The notes under the pieces are model-generated. The model did no database searches, was not told the DNA's origin, and worked only from the letters and a program-made list of their open reading frames with translations. Positions 1 to 4,714 of a DNA stretch of 5,143 nucleotides are shown piece by piece. Numbering within the stretch: position 1 is the first letter of the stretch; each line of letters opens with the position of its first letter. A program made the translations under genes and the position numbers. Source of the DNA: an uncultured Lachnospiraceae bacterium. Its GTDB lineage: Bacteria > Bacillota_A > Clostridia > Lachnospirales > Lachnospiraceae. The stretch is taken from assembly GCA_946630765.1 (NCBI GenBank), contig CAMOZF010000155.1:1-5143 (forward strand), written 5' to 3'.

Positions 1-1
1 A

Positions 2-391
2 ACCTGGGCCTATGAGACGGACAGCAAACACTGGAACTTCATGCGCTATGAGAGTGATCAGGAAAAGATGTTCTCTGCACTGAAAGCCGCCTATGAAGCT
101 GCGGCGGAAAGGCATCACCTGCCCCTCATCAGGAGCGGTGAAGCGATCCAGAAGATCCGCGAGCTTCCGGCCTTTCAGTCCGGTGAACTGAAAATCACGA
201 GAGACGGCTTCCATATGAACTTCATTTACGGAAGATACGCAGTTGCGCTGATGTGGGCTTCCAAAATGGCCGGGATCGATGTGCTGACAAATCCTTTTGT
301 TCCGTCTGTTGATTTTATGAAGCTTCCGGAAGCGGATGAGAAGATCCTTGCGGATATCAGGAAAATCGTGAGTGAATATTCGAAAGATTGA
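2..391 (+). CDS. DUF4886 / SGNH-hydrolase-like protein, C-terminal part (5' end outside window)
   Basis: The reading frame is open from base 2, beginning TWAYETDSKHW, so the gene starts upstream of the window and the ATG at base 41 is an internal methionine. The visible 129 residues end at a TGA. The fragment matches the C-terminal pattern of DUF4886 proteins, a family with an SGNH-hydrolase-like fold: an aromatic 'TWAY' strand near the start, a helix with 'AAYEAAAERHHLPLI', the segment 'SGEAIQKIRELP', then 'RDGFHMNFIYGRYAVALMW'. The DGFHM motif (Asp 68 and His 71 of the fragment, from base 203) corresponds to the Asp-x-x-His of SGNH esterases and would supply the catalytic acid and base. The nucleophile Ser would lie in the missing N-terminus. 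Such proteins often sit near glycoside hydrolases, so deacylation of a glycan is a reasonable guess, but the substrate is unknown. Cellular location cannot be judged without the N-terminus. No clear terminator follows. Confidence 0.8.
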   Translation, partial: TWAYETDSKHWNFMRYESDQEKMFSALKAAYEAAAERHHLPLIRSGEAIQKIRELPAFQSGELKITRDGFHMNFIYGRYAVALMWASKMAGIDVLTNPFVPSVDFMKLPEADEKILADIRKIVSEYSKD

Positions 392-513
392 ATAACAGCG
401 AAGCACTTTTGAAGGCAGAAAAATCCCCGAAATGAGCACAAGTATGAAAAAAAGTTATGGAACCGGTACAGGACTTCAGAGGACGGAACTGGAAATATGA
501 CGAATTGCATTGG

Positions 514-563
514 GGACAGCTTCGATAACGAAGGAATTCTTTTTATCTTTATCGAGACTGTCC
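514..563. repeat. 15-base imperfect inverted repeat upstream of the GH43 promoter
   Basis: The arm GGACAGCTTCGATAA (514-528) is mirrored by TTATCGAGACTGTCC (549-563). Thirteen of fifteen positions are complementary, the two mismatches are adjacent, and 20 bases separate the arms. No U-tract follows on either strand, so it is not a standard intrinsic terminator. It ends nine bases before the -35 box of the GH43 promoter, a usual position for an activator or for a repressor that binds cooperatively or through looping. An RNA hairpin in a read-through transcript from the upstream gene is the alternative. The symmetry is visible directly; the role is inferred. Confidence 0.6.
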
Positions 564-571
564 GTACTTCA

Positions 572-600
572 TTGCAGTCCGGAAACTTTTATGTTATGAT
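572..600 (+). promoter_or_regulatory. Predicted sigma-A promoter with extended -10 for the GH43 operon
   Basis: A weak -35 box TTGCAG (572-577) lies 17 bases from a -10 box TATGAT (595-600; 5 of 6 to consensus). A TG dinucleotide one base upstream of the -10 (592-593) gives an extended -10, TGTTATGAT, which can make up for the poor -35. Transcription would start near base 607. The same TGTTATGAT string occurs in the predicted promoter of the minus-strand GH5 gene. Confidence 0.6.
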
Positions 601-621
601 AGCAACAAAGTTGCAACTATC
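598..621. promoter_or_regulatory. Overlapping palindromes at the GH43 transcription start (operator candidate)
   Basis: GCAAC-AAA-GTTGC (602-614) is a perfect inverted repeat. AGTTGCAACT (609-618) is a perfect 10-base palindrome sharing one arm with it. Both are framed by GATAG (598-602) and CTATC (617-621). The block overlaps the end of the -10 box and the predicted start at about 607, a typical repressor position. TTGCAAC-type half-sites occur in operators of several MarR-family regulators, but no regulator gene is present here, so the assignment is speculative. As RNA the block could fold into a nine-pair bulged hairpin, with six T following a few bases later (628-633), so an attenuator is a second reading. 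Confidence 0.5.
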
Positions 622-735
622 GTATCGTTTTTTGGCTCTTTTCTCAATTCGCTGTAACTGAAGGCGGACAGTTGTGCGAAAGAAGAACCATGAGAAATAA
701 TTGAAACAATAAAAAAAGCAGGAAGGAGTTTCTTT

Positions 736-2397
736 ATGTCAGAACACGTTTTCACAAACCCTATTATCCCAGGCTTCTATCCAGATCCCTCGATCCTGCG
801 TGTTGGGGATGACTATTATCTGATTCAGTCTTCCTTTGGACTTTTCCCGGGCATTCCGGTGTTTCATTCGAAGGATCTCGTGAACTGGGAACAGATCGGA
901 AACGCGCTCGAGCGGGTCGCGCAGCACTACGTGCCCGGAGATTCTGTCAATGGCAGCGTGATGGCGCCGACCCTTCGGTATCATGACGGTCTTTATTATA
1001 TTATTGTGATGAATTTCTCACTGGGCGGAAATCTCATGATCACGGCGGAGAATCCCGCTGGCCCGTGGTCGGATCCGGTATTCCTCGAGGATATCCCGGG
1101 AATCGACGCGTCGATTTTCTTTGACGACGACGGGAAATGCTATGCGCAGGGAACAGGGAGCTTTGATGAAAACCTGGAGCTTCTGGAGGGCGTGCCCTTC
1201 GGTGGGAACCGCGGCGTCTGGGTCTGCGAATTTGACGTAAAGACGATGAAGGCGGTTTCGCCGAAAAAATATGTCTGGAACTGTGCGCTGAACGGTGCAT
1301 CCTCGCCGGAAGCGCCGCATCTATATAAAAAGGACGGCTGGTATTACCTGATCATTGCGGAGGGCGGTACGGAGCATTTCCACGCGGTGACGGTCGCAAG
1401 ATGCAGGGAAGTGATGGGACGGTACGAAGGCTTCAGAGGAAATCCGATCCTGACGCACCGGCACTTGGGCTACGATTACCCGCTCGCGAATGTCGGGCAT
1501 GCGGATATCGTAGAGCTTCCGGACGGCAGCTGGTACGGCGTAGCGCTTGCGAGCCGCTTCCTTGAGGGATATCATAAGAATCTCGGAAGGGAAACGGTGC
1601 TGTTCCCCGTAAGCTGGCAGGATGACTGGCCGGTTTTCTGCCCGATGACGGGCAAAGTGGAACTGTCTTATCCGGCGCCCGCCTGTCTTCCCTGGACGCC
1701 AGTGGAAGCGGAAGCCTCGTTTGACGGCTTTGACGAAGAAAAGCTTCGGATGTACTGGGTAACGGTAGGAACGCCGGATCCCTGCTTCTACGCGCTGGAG
1801 GGCAGCAGCCTTGTACTGAACCTGAATCCGCGTTCCGTCACGGATCCGCCTTATCCGATGCGCTTCCGTACTTCAGAAAAGCCGGATATTAAGCTCTTAA
1901 GCTATGTGGCGAGAAGACAGCGCTCGTTCAGCTTTGACTTTACGGCCGGGATGAACTTTGAGCCGCAGTCGGAAGGCGAGAGCGCGGGCATCCTGCTGGA
2001 TCATAACCAGAATAATTACGCGATCGAGTACGGAATGTTCGGCGGAAAGAAAGAGATACGTGTATCCGAGATCTTGATCAGGACCACAGGGTCTTTCCTG
2101 GAAAACAACCTCGAAATGAAGAAAGAAATCCGGGTGCTTCTGGAAACACCGTGGGACGGAAAAGAAACGGTGCTTCGTCTTTCCGAGCGTGAAAATGATA
2201 TGATTTTCTTCTGTGGAAAAGACAAAGATCATCTGACTGAACTTCCTGTAAAAGGGGATGCCAGACGTTTAAATCCTCCTGTGGACGGCGGAATGGTCGG
2301 TGCTATTGTCGGCGTTTATGCCACTTCTTCTGGGAAGGAGAGCTTAAACAAGGCATATTTTGACTGGACGGAATATACGGATGCAGTGGCAGAATGA
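736..2397 (+). CDS. Glycoside hydrolase family 43 beta-xylosidase / alpha-L-arabinofuranosidase
   Basis: This 553-residue enzyme most likely removes xylose or arabinose from the ends of xylo-oligosaccharides in the cytoplasm; there is no signal peptide. Residues about 6-315 form the five-bladed GH43 propeller. The three catalytic carboxylates are recognisable: Asp17 (base) in 'PGFYPDPSI', Asp124 (pKa modulator) in 'GIDASIF', and Glu192 (acid) in 'SSPEAPHLYKKDGWYYL'. His255 in 'NVGHADIV' and Arg285 in 'NLGRET' fit conserved active-site positions. Residues about 325-550 resemble the C-terminal beta-sandwich of two-domain GH43 xylosidases, including the 'RRQRSFSFDF' segment and the 'FDWTEY' ending. 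Length matches that group (about 530-560). The start is set by AAGGAG (723-728) seven bases upstream. The gene is expressed from the promoter at 572-600 and overlaps the next gene by four bases. Xylosidase and arabinofuranosidase activities cannot be separated from sequence alone; a subfamily 11/12-like placement is my estimate. Codon use becomes more AT-rich after about base 2050. Confidence 0.92.
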   Translation: MSEHVFTNPIIPGFYPDPSILRVGDDYYLIQSSFGLFPGIPVFHSKDLVNWEQIGNALERVAQHYVPGDSVNGSVMAPTLRYHDGLYYIIVMNFSLGGNLMITAENPAGPWSDPVFLEDIPGIDASIFFDDDGKCYAQGTGSFDENLELLEGVPFGGNRGVWVCEFDVKTMKAVSPKKYVWNCALNGASSPEAPHLYKKDGWYYLIIAEGGTEHFHAVTVARCREVMGRYEGFRGNPILTHRHLGYDYPLANVGHADIVELPDGSWYGVALASRFLEGYHKNLGRETVLFPVSWQDDWPVFCPMTGKVELSYPAPACLPWTPVEAEASFDGFDEEKLRMYWVTVGTPDPCFYALEGSSLVLNLNPRSVTDPPYPMRFRTSEKPDIKLLSYVARRQRSFSFDFTAGMNFEPQSEGESAGILLDHNQNNYAIEYGMFGGKKEIRVSEILIRTTGSFLENNLEMKKEIRVLLETPWDGKETVLRLSERENDMIFFCGKDKDHLTELPVKGDARRLNPPVDGGMVGAIVGVYATSSGKESLNKAYFDWTEYTDAVAE

Positions 2398-2774
2398 CGA
2401 GCGGAAGGAAAATGAAGGAACAAAGTAGCAGAAGACCGCAGACTGTGGACGAATATATCGCAGCGCAGGATGAAATGGTTAAACCAGGATTGACAGAAGT
2501 TAGGGCTGTGTTTCGGGCGGCGCTTCCGGATGCATCGGAGAGAATTTCCTGGTCAATGCCGACTTTCTGGAAGGGCAGGAATATTATCCATTTCGCTGCA
2601 TTCAGAAAACATTTGGGCATTTATCCCGGCGGGGAGGCAACAATGGTTTTTGCGGATAAACTGAAGGATTATGAGGTCAGTAAGGGAACAATACGGATCC
2701 CTTATGGCCGGGAAATCCCCAAGGAATTAATTGCTGAAATTGCTCGCTGGTGTTTTGAAAAATATGCGAAATAA
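2394..2774 (+). CDS. DUF1801 / YdhG-like small protein
   Basis: This 126-residue soluble protein belongs to the DUF1801 (YdhG-like) family, whose fold resembles frataxin; the Bacillus subtilis member has been described as an iron chaperone. Family landmarks appear in order: 'TVDEYIAAQ' (17-25), 'AALPDASERISWSMPTFW' (42-59), 'HFAAFRKHLGIYPGGEA' (66-82), 'DYEVSKGTIRIPYGREIP' (92-109), and a closing helix to residue 126. No membrane segment or signal peptide is seen. The ATG at 2394 overlaps the GH43 stop (ATGA), suggesting translational coupling. An internal ATG at 2412 (Met7) has GGAAGGA (2403-2409) in front but only two bases of spacing, so either start is possible; conserved sequence begins after both. 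Codons are more AT-rich than in the front part of GH43 or in the alcohol dehydrogenase. Why it is tied to a xylosidase is unclear. Family assignment is firm; function in this organism is not. Confidence 0.88.
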   Translation: MTSGRKMKEQSSRRPQTVDEYIAAQDEMVKPGLTEVRAVFRAALPDASERISWSMPTFWKGRNIIHFAAFRKHLGIYPGGEATMVFADKLKDYEVSKGTIRIPYGREIPKELIAEIARWCFEKYAK

Positions 2775-2797
2775 GTTCAGCTGGTTATAGTACAAAA

Positions 2798-2833
2798 AAG
2801 GAGTCCACTATGCTTCTGCACAATGGGCTCCTT
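2798..2833. terminator. Bidirectional intrinsic terminator between convergent genes
   Basis: AAGGAGTCCA (2798-2807) pairs with TGGGCTCCTT (2824-2833), giving a ten-pair stem with one T/G position (a G-U wobble in the plus-strand RNA). The 16-base loop contains a small TGC-TTCT-GCA mini-hairpin (2811-2820). On the minus strand the stem is followed by six U (complement of 2794-2799), an excellent terminator for the GH5 gene, which stops at 2847. On the plus strand the tail is CTTTC, a weaker U-tract for the GH43-DUF1801 operon. Confidence 0.85.
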
Positions 2834-2846
2834 CTTTCAAGGACTC

Positions 2847-4070
2847 TTATGAAAAATACTCATCCAGAAAATACGGGCTCTCCGAGTCGGATTCGTAGCA
2901 CCAGTAGGTCTGGCTGATGCCGTGTGATGCAAGGAATTCGCGAGTCTCACGGTATTTTTTCAGGCTCGTGAAGCTTTCTCTGGGGAAGGCGCCCCATTCG
3001 CCGACGAGTACCGGCCAGTCATACTGAGCTGCCAGCGCGAAATGCTGTTCAAACATTGCATTAATGCGGTCCTGACGGTAGGCCGCCTGGTTCGGCGCAT
3101 CGGTGATGAGATCGTAGGCGTGGCAGGCGAAAACCTGCAGCGGGTCTCTTTCACCGTTGACGACGATCGGCTTCAGCGAGGATGCAGTGCCGTTATTAGT
3201 CTGATTGGAATTGCAGAGGAAGATGATGGACTCTTTATCTGCCTCTCGAATCCTGGAAGCGATTTTTTCATAGAAGGGCTGAAGGATTTCCGTATCAAAC
3301 GCGCGGCATAAAGGAAGCGCACGGTTTTCCAGCTCAAGACATTTTTCGGGAGTCAGATTCACCAGACAGGCGTGGTACTCCGGCTGGTTCCAGTAAAGCT
3401 CGTATGCTTCTTCATAGGTGACTTTCCTTCCGCGCACTTCCGTCTGCCAGTCCGCAAGCGCCGTAAGGAGCGTCCTTCCGACTTCCCTGCAGGGCGAACC
3501 CTGGATCGGTTCGTTGATGATATCATAGCCGATGACGTTGGGATCATCCGCAAATTTTACGGCGATCCGATGCCAGACAGCGGCAAAATGATCGATCAGG
3601 CCGACACCGTCACAGGCAGGTGTATTGGCCCAGAACGCGTCCTCCGCCGCTTGCACAGCTTCGCTCATATGGTATGAATTATACCACTCGCCTTTCCGGG
3701 TATGCGGCTTTCCTCCGTCGAGGCAGGCCCAGTACGGCGCGCCGTTGGAATACTTGATGCCGTAAAGGTCCTGGTGCATGTCAAGAAACACCGGGATCCC
3801 GTGTGCTTCATACTCCCGCACGGCCTTTTCGATCCGGTCGAGATAATATTCGTCGATTACGCCTGCGACAGGCTCTAGCCCGCTCCAGTTGATGCCAAGG
3901 CGGACGAGGTCGATCTTCCACCTCTTCATGCGGTCCCAGTCCAGCTCTCCCATCGGGAAAATAAAACCGAGCTGCGGTTTCTTACATACGACGTTGATGC
4001 CGTTTAGGACGACGGGTTTTCCATCCCTGTCGACAAAAGAATGACCTTTTAGTGTAATTGCCTTTTTCAC
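2847..4070 (-). CDS. Glycoside hydrolase family 5, endoglycosylceramidase-like, cytoplasmic
   Basis: This 407-residue (beta/alpha)8 enzyme is a retaining glycosidase of GH5, closest in motif pattern to endoglycosylceramidases and related glycosidases. Recognisable elements are 'VLNGINVVCK' (21-30), 'VRLGINWSGLEP' (56-67), 'GIPVFLDMHQDLYG' (91-104), 'GAPYWA' (110-115), 'GYDIINEP' with the acid/base Glu187, 'FACHAYD' with His317 and Tyr319, and 'VLVGEWGAFP' with the nucleophile Glu358. Trp390 in 'TYWCYE' fits the usual aromatic at the end of strand eight. The N-terminus MKKAITLKGHSF has no hydrophobic stretch, so the enzyme should stay in the cytoplasm, unlike secreted endoglycosylceramidases of about 450-490 residues. 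It also stops right after the barrel, without their C-terminal beta-sandwich. The start is GTG; a TAA lies in frame four codons further upstream. The substrate could be a small imported glycoside, a glycolipid or a steryl glucoside; the sequence does not decide. The gene is monocistronic as seen here, with its own promoter and terminator. Confidence 0.88.
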   Translation of the reverse strand: MKKAITLKGHSFVDRDGKPVVLNGINVVCKKPQLGFIFPMGELDWDRMKRWKIDLVRLGINWSGLEPVAGVIDEYYLDRIEKAVREYEAHGIPVFLDMHQDLYGIKYSNGAPYWACLDGGKPHTRKGEWYNSYHMSEAVQAAEDAFWANTPACDGVGLIDHFAAVWHRIAVKFADDPNVIGYDIINEPIQGSPCREVGRTLLTALADWQTEVRGRKVTYEEAYELYWNQPEYHACLVNLTPEKCLELENRALPLCRAFDTEILQPFYEKIASRIREADKESIIFLCNSNQTNNGTASSLKPIVVNGERDPLQVFACHAYDLITDAPNQAAYRQDRINAMFEQHFALAAQYDWPVLVGEWGAFPRESFTSLKKYRETREFLASHGISQTYWCYESDSESPYFLDEYFS

Positions 4071-4084
4071 TGCTCCACCTCTTT
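4071..4084 (-). promoter_or_regulatory. Ribosome binding site fixing the GTG start of the GH5 gene
   Basis: Read on the minus strand the stretch is AAAGAGGTGGAGCA directly before GTG. GAGGTGG (4075-4081) can pair with the 3' end of 16S rRNA, with four bases of spacing. A TAA in frame at 4083-4085 rules out any start further upstream, and the next in-frame residues are already family-like, so GTG at 4070 is the best start. Confidence 0.75.
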
Positions 4085-4174
4085 AACATTTTATCAATTG
4101 TTTTTTTCAGAATACACGGCCTTGAGACCGGCTGGGGCCAAAACACCGCACACAGCCTGTACAATTCTGCCGAT

Positions 4175-4203
4175 ATCATAACACATATTTCGGAAAATTC
4201 CAG
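4175..4203 (-). promoter_or_regulatory. Predicted extended -10 promoter for the GH5 gene
   Basis: On the minus strand TGTTATGAT (4175-4183) forms an extended -10 with TATGAT as the core. The hexamer 17 bases upstream is CTGGAA (4198-4203), a poor -35, so this promoter would rely on the TG extension or an activator. The start would fall near 4168, giving a leader of almost 100 nt. A better -35 (TTGATA, 4204-4209) exists but sits 23 bases away, too far for normal spacing. Confidence 0.45.
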
Positions 4204-4270
4204 TATCAAAATAATTCAGACGTGCTTTGCAGACAGGCGGTTTCTGCGTTTTCCTTCCTCTTTTGCCGTA

Positions 4271-4289
4271 TCCGGCCGAACTGGCCGGA
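4271..4289. repeat. GC-rich perfect inverted repeat
   Basis: TCCGGCC (4271-4277) and GGCCGGA (4283-4289) are exact complements around a five-base loop, GAACT. Neither strand has a U-tract after the hairpin, so it is not a classical terminator. It lies about 90 bases upstream of the GH5 promoter and just ahead of the possible GTG start of the downstream plus-strand ORF, and it overlaps the only ribosome-binding-like GGAGAA there (4287-4292). It could be an operator, or an RNA hairpin that hides that site. Confidence 0.55.
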
Positions 4290-4301
4290 GAAGATCAGCG
4301 T

Positions 4302-4643
4302 GTGTTTCATGGCGGAGCATCGGTACATTGTGTTGAAATAAGACATGGATCGGATGAGGAGAATCCCTTTGTTCCGAAAGATGTGACGGATGAGGCTAAG
4401 GGCTATGCCAAGTGGGTCAATGATCACATCTGGGATCTGAACCGGATGCAGAAGGAGCCGGAGGAAGTCCGGATCGAACCGGGAGAACAATATTTTACGG
4501 AGCAGATGGAACTGATTGAGAAGGGAAATCGAATCCAGATACCAAGAGCACAACTGATTAGTGAGAGCGAGGCGATTCAGACTGCTCTTGCAGAACTCCT
4601 GAATGAGCTGGAAGATCTCCAGAAGGAAGACAGCAGATCGTAA
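4302..4643 (+). CDS. Hypothetical acidic protein, start uncertain
   Basis: I do not recognise this ORF. The frame is open from at least 4227 (138 residues from the first ATG), but the first 30 or so residues from that ATG (MQTGGFCVFLPLLPYPAEL) look like translated non-coding DNA and no ribosome binding site precedes it. I prefer the in-frame GTG at 4302 (113 residues), which has GGAGAA (4287-4292) nine bases upstream. From 'HGSDEENPFVPK' on, the composition is that of a real soluble protein: acidic, helical, with Trp-containing 'GYAKWVNDHIWDL' and a C-terminal helix 'SESEAIQTALAELLNELEDLQ' with leucines spaced as in a short coiled coil. No signal peptide or membrane segment is seen. It ends 10 bases before the -35 box of the alcohol dehydrogenase promoter and lies divergent to the GH5 gene. 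It may be a genuine small gene or the surviving 3' end of a larger, decayed one. Confidence 0.45.
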   Translation: MFHGGASVHCVEIRHGSDEENPFVPKDVTDEAKGYAKWVNDHIWDLNRMQKEPEEVRIEPGEQYFTEQMELIEKGNRIQIPRAQLISESEAIQTALAELLNELEDLQKEDSRS

Positions 4644-4653
4644 AAACAGCATC

Positions 4654-4682
4654 TGGACAGAAACGGAATTCCGCGGTATAGT
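4654..4682 (+). promoter_or_regulatory. Near-consensus sigma-A promoter of the alcohol dehydrogenase gene
   Basis: TGGACA (4654-4659, 5 of 6 to consensus) and TATAGT (4677-4682, 5 of 6) are separated by exactly 17 bases. Transcription would start near 4689, leaving a short leader of about 26 nt before the ATG. This is the strongest promoter match in the window. Confidence 0.7.
4664..4673. promoter_or_regulatory. Perfect palindrome in the promoter spacer (operator candidate)
   Basis: CGGAATTCCG is an exact 10-base palindrome placed entirely between the -35 and -10 boxes of the alcohol dehydrogenase promoter, where a bound repressor would block RNA polymerase. It does not resemble the TTGTTAA-N4-TTAACAA site of the redox regulator Rex. 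No cognate regulator is in the window, and a palindrome this short can occur by chance. Confidence 0.35.
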
Positions 4683-4714
4683 AATAGCATCGGAAACGTG
4701 AAAGGAGACCTGAA

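Larger units (their letters stand above)
392..735. other. Intergenic region upstream of the GH43 gene
   Basis: These 344 bases carry no convincing protein-coding gene. The first 120 bases (392-513) look featureless apart from an 18-codon ATG frame at 444-500 without a good ribosome binding site. The rest is regulatory in appearance: an imperfect inverted repeat (514-563), a sigma-A-type promoter (572-600), overlapping palindromes at the expected transcription start (598-621), a run of six T (628-633), and an A-rich leader ending in a strong ribosome binding site (723-728). The predicted leader from about 607 to the GH43 start is close to 130 nt, longer than a minimal 5' untranslated region. 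I recognise no riboswitch class in it. Confidence 0.6.

Noticed and set aside
444..500. 18-codon ATG frame (MKKSYGTGTGLQ...) after the DUF4886 gene
   Set aside because: No purine-rich site at proper spacing and nothing recognisable; likely chance.
226..510. Minus-strand ORF overlapping the end of the DUF4886 gene
   Set aside because: It is antisense to a recognised domain, lacks a ribosome binding site, and has a low-complexity Phe/Ser-rich translation.
497..661. 54-codon plus-strand ORF in the GH43 upstream gap
   Set aside because: It spans the inverted repeat, the promoter and the palindromes, has no ribosome binding site, and the translation resembles no protein I know.
2808..2850. Apparent GGAG plus ATG start (ATG at 2810) downstream of the DUF1801 gene
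   Set aside because: The GGAG is the left arm of the terminator stem and the ATG lies in its loop; no gene follows on the plus strand.
3042..3677. Plus-strand ORFs inside the GH5 gene
   Set aside because: They are complements of the well-supported GH5 coding sequence and have no motifs or ribosome binding sites of their own.
3982..4209. Minus-strand ORF overlapping the GH5 start in another frame
   Set aside because: It covers the GH5 leader and promoter and then reads GH5 out of frame; no domain resemblance.
4204..4209. TTGATA as the -35 box of the GH5 promoter
   Set aside because: Good hexamer, but 23 bases from the TATGAT box, outside the 16-18 base range.
4229..4247. GCAGA / TCTGC inverted repeat upstream of the hypothetical ORF
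   Set aside because: Arms of only five bases with a nine-base loop are expected by chance in a window of this size.
4206..4652. Long minus-strand ORF (148 codons) antisense to the hypothetical plus-strand ORF
   Set aside because: It is hydrophobic in the way antisense translations of acidic helical proteins are, has no ribosome binding site, and its plus-strand partner has the better composition. It also runs through the predicted GH5 upstream region.
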